Shown here: piece by piece, positions 5,708 through 9,175 of the stretch
How the letters are laid out: each line of letters opens with the position of its first letter
Position numbering within the stretch: the first letter of the stretch is position 1
Origin: Thermoplasmatota archaeon
Lineage (GTDB): Bacteria > Pseudomonadota > Gammaproteobacteria > Burkholderiales > Thiobacillaceae
Direction of reading: 5' to 3'
NCBI GenBank assembly: GCA_023475455.1
Contig: JAMCVR010000243.1
Coordinates: 1 to 9,175 of the forward strand
DNA: 9,175 bases
Program-made: the position numbers and the translations under genes
The notes under the pieces: generated by a model
Told to the model about the DNA's origin: nothing
The model's input: the letters and a program-made list of their open reading frames with translations, nothing else
The model's database searches: none

Positions 5708-7555
5708 ATGCCCCTGACCCCCGACATGCGGCGGTCGATTGACCAGATTCGCGACTACCTCTTCGGCGGCGGCTATCCCGATCCCGTCAGCAACGCCGAG
5801 CAGCTCTCGTTTCTGTTCTTCTTCTACCTGGTGGAAGGCATCGACGCCGAGAACGCCCTCAAGGCCAAGGTGCTCAAGCAACCCTACGAGCCGCTGTTCG
5901 CCGGCGAGTGGACGCTGAAGAATCCGCTCAACGCCCATTTGGCCGTCACCCCGGCGAAAGCCGGGGCCCGGGGAGGAAAACTGGATTCCGGCATTCGCCG
6001 GAATGACGAATTGGTGATCCCGCGCGATCGATTCCGCTGGTCGGTATGGGCCAAAGGCCTGTCCGGCGAGGGACTGGTGCGCTTCGTGCGCGACGAAGTA
6101 TTCGCCTTTTTCGGCGAGCTGGGGGAACGCGGCGCCCACAACTTCATGCACGGCGCGCGACTCACCATCGACGAGCCCACCGTGCTCACCCAGGTGGTGG
6201 CGCTGGTGGACGGCCTGCGGCTCGACCAGTCCGACGCCGACACCAAGGGCGACCTTTTCGAGCATGTGCTGCGCCAGATCAAGCAGGCGGGCGAGCTGGG
6301 ACAGTTCCGCACCCCGCGCCATGTCATCCACGCCATCGTCGAGCTGATCGACCCCAAGGTGGGCGAGACCATCTACGACCCCGCCGCGGGCACGGCGGGC
6401 TTCCTCGTGGCGGCCTACAACCTCATGCGCCTCGCCAACTCCTCGCCCGCTGCCATCCAGGAAGTGGAACTGGACGGCAAGCCGCAGAAGCGCGGCTTGG
6501 GCGACAAGCTCTCCGCCGCACAAGTCTCCGCACTCAACAACGCCACCTTCTACGGCAACGATGTCGATCCCAAGATGGTGCGGCTCGCCACCATGAACCT
6601 CACTCTGCGCGGCCTGCCCAATGTCCGCATCCTGCTGCGCAATGTGCTGACCACCACGCTCGACAACGAGAAGAAGCGCGAGCTGGGGCTGCCCCAGGAG
6701 GGCTACCATGTGGTGCTCGCCAACCCGCCCTTCTCCGGCCGGGTGGACAAGGACCGCATCGTCGACGATGTGAAGGTGGGCACCACCACCTCCACCGAGC
6801 TGCTGTTCCTCAAATACATGCTCGACAGCCTGCGGCCGGGCGGACGCTGCGGCGTCATCGTGCCCGAGGGTGTGCTGTTCGGCTCCACCGGCGCCCACAA
6901 GGAACTGCGCCGCCAGCTCATCGAAAACAACCAGGTCGAGGCCGTGCTCTCCCTGCCGGGCGGGGTGTTCCAGCCCTACTCGGGGGTGAAGACCTCCGTG
7001 CTGCTGTTCAAGAAAGGCGGCACCACCGACAAGGTGCTCTTCCTCCACGCCGACAACGACGGCTACAAGCTGGACGCCAACCACGACACCCCCATCGAGG
7101 ACGACGACCTGCCGACGCTCATCGCTGCCTACAGGGCACGCGAAGAAAACTGGACGAAGTGGCAGGCGCATTTCTCCCCTCGCCCGCAAGCGGGAGAGCA
7201 CCCTGACGGGCATAAAGGGCCGGGGGTGAGGGAGGCTTCAGCGACCTATCGAGTAGGCAAGGACGACGCCTCCCCAGCCCGTCATTCCGGCGAAAGCCGG
7301 AATCCAGAATCCTGGGCCCCGGCTTCCGCCGGGGCGACAGCCGAACCCTGGCCCCACAACTGGTGGTTCGCCGACGCCGCCACCCTGCGCGCCAACGACT
7401 TCAACCTCTCGGCTGGCCGCTACCGGCCCATGAGCCAGACCGCCGTCGAGCACCAGGATCCGCGCGAACTTCTGGACGAGCTGGCTGCTATCGAGTCGGA
7501 GATTGCCGAAGAGGTCGAGGCATTACGGGCGGCGTTGGCGGAACAGACTACATGA
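5708..7555 (+). CDS. hsdM: Type I DNA methyltransferase subunit M carrying repeat-encoded inserts
   Basis: HsdM transfers a methyl group from S-adenosylmethionine to the N6 of adenine in the target. With HsdS it forms the modification enzyme and is also part of the restriction complex. The N-terminal helical HsdM domain (IDQIRDYLFGGGYPDP, FLFFFYLVEG) precedes the N6-methylase fold. SAM-binding motif I is DPAAGTAGF at 224-232, and catalytic motif IV is NPPF at 339-342, both intact. The C-terminal region reads FNLSAGRYRPMSQ, which is usual for the family. The 615-residue length is long for this EcoEI-like group, and the excess is explained by repeats read in frame. Residues 80-100 come from a 63-bp REP doublet, and residues about 489-544 from a second repeat type plus another REP doublet. 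Both inserts fall outside the catalytic motifs, so the enzyme may still work, but this is unproven. No separate promoter is obvious, so it is probably co-transcribed with hsdR. Its stop overlaps the hsdS ATG (ATGA). Confidence 0.94.
   Translation: MPLTPDMRRSIDQIRDYLFGGGYPDPVSNAEQLSFLFFFYLVEGIDAENALKAKVLKQPYEPLFAGEWTLKNPLNAHLAVTPAKAGARGGKLDSGIRRNDELVIPRDRFRWSVWAKGLSGEGLVRFVRDEVFAFFGELGERGAHNFMHGARLTIDEPTVLTQVVALVDGLRLDQSDADTKGDLFEHVLRQIKQAGELGQFRTPRHVIHAIVELIDPKVGETIYDPAAGTAGFLVAAYNLMRLANSSPAAIQEVELDGKPQKRGLGDKLSAAQVSALNNATFYGNDVDPKMVRLATMNLTLRGLPNVRILLRNVLTTTLDNEKKRELGLPQEGYHVVLANPPFSGRVDKDRIVDDVKVGTTTSTELLFLKYMLDSLRPGGRCGVIVPEGVLFGSTGAHKELRRQLIENNQVEAVLSLPGGVFQPYSGVKTSVLLFKKGGTTDKVLFLHADNDGYKLDANHDTPIEDDDLPTLIAAYRAREENWTKWQAHFSPRPQAGEHPDGHKGPGVREASATYRVGKDDASPARHSGESRNPESWAPASAGATAEPWPHNWWFADAATLRANDFNLSAGRYRPMSQTAVEHQDPRELLDELAAIESEIAEEVEALRAALAEQTT
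5945..6007. repeat. In-frame REP doublet inside the hsdM N-terminal region
   Basis: A 'CCCC' unit (5945-5971, stem CCCCGGC/GCCGGGG, loop GAAA) and an inverted 'ATTCC' unit (5981-6007, loop ATTC as written) are separated by nine bases. The doublet is exactly 63 bases and starts on a codon boundary. It adds 21 codons, residues V80 to D100, reading VTPAKAGARGG...LDSGIRRND. Family-like sequence resumes with VIPRDRFRWSVWAKGLSGE. Confidence 0.92.
7174..7234 (+). repeat. Second repeat family inside hsdM (SPRPQAGE...GPGVRE type)
   Basis: The segment opens with CTCCCCTCGCCCGCAAGCGG, containing the 5-bp hairpin CCCGC-AA-GCGGG (7183-7194). It closes with GGGGGTGAGGGAG, whose end can pair with the opening CTCCC. 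The translated form FSPRPQAGE...GPGVREA is one I recognise as a common repeat-derived peptide in GC-rich proteobacteria. It differs in sequence from the 27-bp REP units and lies 47 bases before the next doublet. Confidence 0.65.
7281..7338. repeat. In-frame REP doublet near the hsdM C terminus, reversed orientation
   Basis: The 'ATTCC' unit (7281-7307) is identical to 5245-5271. It is followed after four bases (AATC) by an inverted 'CCCC' unit (7312-7338, stem with GGAA loop when read on the minus strand). This is the same heterodimer as the other two doublets, inserted the other way round. It encodes HSGESRNPESWAPASAGAT in HsdM, repeating the HSGESRNPE peptide of the HsdR tail. Confidence 0.92.
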
Positions 7556-8649
7556 GCCACTGGCCAACCTATCCACTCGGCACTGCAATAGAGCTGGCAT
7601 ACGGAAAGAGCCTGCCCAAGAACACCCGTTCAGAAGGGGGCAATATTCCGGTCTATGGCTCGAACGGTATTGCAGGTTGGCACAGTGAAGCCTTGGTCGA
7701 TGGCCCTACTGTCATCGTCGGCAGAAAGGGGAGTGCTGGGGCAGTTCAGTTCGTCGAAGGCCCGTGCTTTCCAATCGACACTACCTACTTCGTTCGGCCG
7801 CGTGCTGGATTCGACTTCGATATCAGGTTCCTGTATTTCCAGCTTCGTAAACTCGACCTGTCCCGACTCAGGACTGCAACCGGTGTGCCAGGCCTTACCA
7901 GGGAAGATGCCTACCGTGAACTGATTTCTGTTCCTCCCCTCCCCGAACAACGCCGCATCGTCGATCTACTCTCCCGCGCCGAGGGTATCGTGCGGCTGCG
8001 CCGCGAGGCCGAAAAGAAAGCCGCCGAGCTGATCCCCGCCCTGTTCCTCGACACGTTCGGCGACCCGGCGACGAATCCGAAGGGGTGGCCAACGGCACTC
8101 TTCGGAGAAGTCGGGGTATTGGACAGGGGGCGTTCCCGGCATCGTCCTCGCGACGCCAAGGAACTTTATGGCGGCCCTTATCCGTTCATCCAAACTGGAG
8201 ATGTCGCCAACTCTGGCGGGCGAATACGCAGCCACACTTCGGCCTATTCCGAAGCTGGTCTTGCACAAAGCAGGCTTTGGCAGAAGGGAACGCTCTGCAT
8301 CACGATTGCGGCCAACATTGCCAAGACTGGTGTGCTGGAATTCCACGCCTGCTTTCCCGATAGCGTCGTCGGATTCTTGCCGTCGGATCGTGTTCGTACA
8401 GAGTATGTTCAAGCATGGCTTGGATTCCTTCAGCCAACCCTTGAAGCCAATGCACCTCAGGCTGCTCAGAAGAATATCAATCTGGAAATTCTTAGGAGTC
8501 TGCCAATTCCTGTCCCGCCACTTGATGTGCAGGAAGCTTTCGAGCAGCGGTGCCACGATGTGGTCAGCATCCAATCCCAACAATCCGCCGCTACCGCCAA
8601 GTCCAGGGCCACCTTCAATGCCCTGCTGGCACAGGTATTTTCCGAGTAG
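7552..8649 (+). CDS. hsdS: Type I specificity subunit S
   Basis: HsdS of 365 residues sets the bipartite DNA target for both methylation and restriction. Two target recognition domains alternate with two helical conserved regions. The first recognition domain covers about residues 1-125. The central region runs from VPPLPEQRRIVDLLSRAE (from residue 127) to LFLDTFGDP at 164-172, a hallmark of HsdS. The second recognition domain covers about 175-315 and includes GPYPFIQTGDV. The distal region begins PIPVPPLDVQ at about 318 and ends NALLAQVFSE. Both halves are complete, so it should read a split target. Its ATG overlaps the hsdM stop (ATGA) with no strong ribosome site of its own, which indicates translational coupling. 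Hand counts of 60-base slices give about 57% GC in the first recognition domain (7561-7620), 70% in the central region (7981-8040), 57% (8341-8400) and 47% (8461-8520) further on. The recognition halves therefore look more foreign than the conserved parts. Confidence 0.93.
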   Translation: MSHWPTYPLGTAIELAYGKSLPKNTRSEGGNIPVYGSNGIAGWHSEALVDGPTVIVGRKGSAGAVQFVEGPCFPIDTTYFVRPRAGFDFDIRFLYFQLRKLDLSRLRTATGVPGLTREDAYRELISVPPLPEQRRIVDLLSRAEGIVRLRREAEKKAAELIPALFLDTFGDPATNPKGWPTALFGEVGVLDRGRSRHRPRDAKELYGGPYPFIQTGDVANSGGRIRSHTSAYSEAGLAQSRLWQKGTLCITIAANIAKTGVLEFHACFPDSVVGFLPSDRVRTEYVQAWLGFLQPTLEANAPQAAQKNINLEILRSLPIPVPPLDVQEAFEQRCHDVVSIQSQQSAATAKSRATFNALLAQVFSE

Positions 8650-8669
8650 CGACCCTGTGGTATCCATGG

Positions 8670-8698
8670 TTGTGAGAACAACAATTAACTCATATTAT
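8670..8698 (+). promoter_or_regulatory. Putative sigma-70 promoter of the terminal ATPase gene
   Basis: TTGTGA at 8670-8675 (four of six matches to TTGACA) and TATTAT at 8693-8698 (five of six to TATAAT) are separated by exactly 17 bases. The stretch is strikingly AT-rich in a GC-rich window. Transcription would start near 8705, about 36 bases before the ATG at 8741. This suggests that the ATPase gene is expressed separately from the hsd operon. Confidence 0.6.
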
Positions 8699-8728
8699 GT
8701 ACAAATATTTGTTTTTAACATGAGTTAA
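8685..8728. promoter_or_regulatory. 44-bp concentric dyad, candidate operator
   Basis: The outer arms TTAACTCAT (8685-8693) and ATGAGTTAA (8720-8728) are perfect inverted repeats. The inner ACAAATATTTGT (8701-8712) is a perfect 12-bp palindrome with the same centre, between 8706 and 8707. A TTA/TAA pair lies between them, giving 18 matches in 22 half-site positions. The dyad covers the -10 box and the predicted start site, where a dimeric or tetrameric repressor would block transcription. The right arm directly abuts the AAGGAG ribosome site (8729-8734), so a read-through RNA from hsdS could also fold next to it. No regulator gene is visible in the window. Confidence 0.7.
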
Positions 8729-8734
8729 AAGGAG
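8729..8734 (+). promoter_or_regulatory. Ribosome binding site of the terminal ATPase gene
   Basis: AAGGAG sits six bases before the ATG at 8741 and adjoins the right arm of the 44-bp dyad. It fixes the start of the partial gene that follows. Confidence 0.85.
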
Positions 8735-8740
8735 ATATCT

Positions 8741-9175
8741 ATGCTCCACAGCTACGCATTCTCCAACTTCCAGTCGTTCCGTGAGCGCACTGAAGTCGAC
8801 CTGACGCTAAGCCGCAAGGTGGCGCTGACCGACTGGATGGCCGAGTCGGACACAGGTGAACGGATTTCCAAGCTGATGGCCGTGATCGGCCCCAACGGTA
8901 GTGGCAAGACAGCCCTGCTGAAGCCGCTGGTGTTCATGAGCTGGTTTACCAGCCAATCTTTTCAGCAGCCGGTGGATGCGGGGATCCCCGTCGCGCCGCA
9001 TCTGGCAACGCCTGACGATCCTTGCGAATTCGAAGCCATGGCAACCGATGCCGAGGGCAGGCTCTGGCGTTATGTGTTGCGCTGCACGCCCCAGCGGGTG
9101 CTGCACGAAGCCCTCTACCTGAAGCGGGAACGCTTTGGTTATGTATTCGTGCGGGATTGGGATGAGCAGTCCAAG
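8741..9175 (+). CDS. AAA/SMC-like ATPase, N-terminal part (runs off window)
   Basis: The frame is open from ATG 8741 to the end of the window (145 codons, no stop), so the gene is incomplete here. The N terminus LHSYAFSNFQSFRERTEVDL matches the opening strand pattern of SMC/Rad50/OLD-like ATPases, where a short strand and N-F-x-S-F precede the nucleotide-binding site. Walker A is GPNGSGKT at residues 50-57. The visible part resembles the AAA-15/COG1106 group of predicted ATPases. Members of that group are found in defence systems such as the AbiL type and with RloB-like partners beside hsd genes. Walker B and the signature motif lie outside the window, so the subgroup cannot be settled. It follows hsdS by 91 bases, has its own promoter and operator-like dyad, and carries a strong ribosome site. 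A role in anti-phage defence is inferred from location and family. Effector and partner genes would be expected downstream. Confidence 0.85.
   Translation, partial: MLHSYAFSNFQSFRERTEVDLTLSRKVALTDWMAESDTGERISKLMAVIGPNGSGKTALLKPLVFMSWFTSQSFQQPVDAGIPVAPHLATPDDPCEFEAMATDAEGRLWRYVLRCTPQRVLHEALYLKRERFGYVFVRDWDEQSK

Noticed and set aside
5615..7213. 532-codon minus-strand open frame opposite hsdM
   Set aside because: It is open mainly because the repeats are stop-poor in both directions. It has no domain, while hsdM is clear on the plus strand.
5245..7338. CRISPR array
   Set aside because: The repeats are palindromic, in both orientations, irregularly spaced by hundreds of bases and inside genes; there are no uniform spacers.
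8650..8684. Terminator after hsdS
   Set aside because: No GC-rich stem followed by T residues is present; the AT-rich dyad further on fits an operator better.

Overview
The window looks like chromosomal DNA from a GC-rich proteobacterium, most likely a beta- or gammaproteobacterium. This rests on high GC in most coding DNA, a YjgR-type ATPase beside an NDH-2 gene, and REP-like palindromes of the kind that translate as 'VIPAKAGIQ'. The species cannot be named from the sequence alone.

Layout. Positions 1-40 hold a strong hairpin that can act as a terminator in both directions. Positions 129-1625 (minus strand) encode a HerA/YjgR-like (DUF853) ATPase. Divergent from it, 1750-3072 (plus) encodes a type II NADH:quinone oxidoreductase (ndh). 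From 3150 the window becomes a defence island on the plus strand. hsdR (3150-5315) is followed by a small GIY-YIG nuclease gene (5312-5599), hsdM (5708-7555) and hsdS (7552-8649), together an EcoEI-like (type IB-like) type I restriction-modification operon. Another gene starts at 8741 and runs off the right end. It encodes an AAA/SMC-like ATPase with a Walker A motif, behind its own AT-rich promoter.

How the genes work together. HsdM and HsdS should form the methyltransferase, with HsdS reading a bipartite target through two recognition domains. HsdR adds the translocase and nuclease. hsdR/GIY-YIG and hsdM/hsdS overlap by four bases, which suggests translational coupling.

The unusual part is a burst of REP-like palindromes confined to 5245-7338. 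A perfect inverted pair of one 27-bp unit brackets the GIY-YIG gene, and the upstream unit forms part of the C-terminal tail of HsdR. Two further inverted doublets, plus one copy of an unrelated repeat, lie in frame inside hsdM and add roughly 77 residues without breaking it. All three doublets join one 'ATTCC' unit to one 'CCCC' unit, and the stems show paired compensatory changes. This suggests a structured mobile element, and the adjacent GIY-YIG nuclease is a candidate for its mobilising enzyme. A second notable site is a 44-bp imperfect palindrome, 8685-8728, lying over the -10 and predicted start site of the terminal ATPase gene. It looks like an operator.
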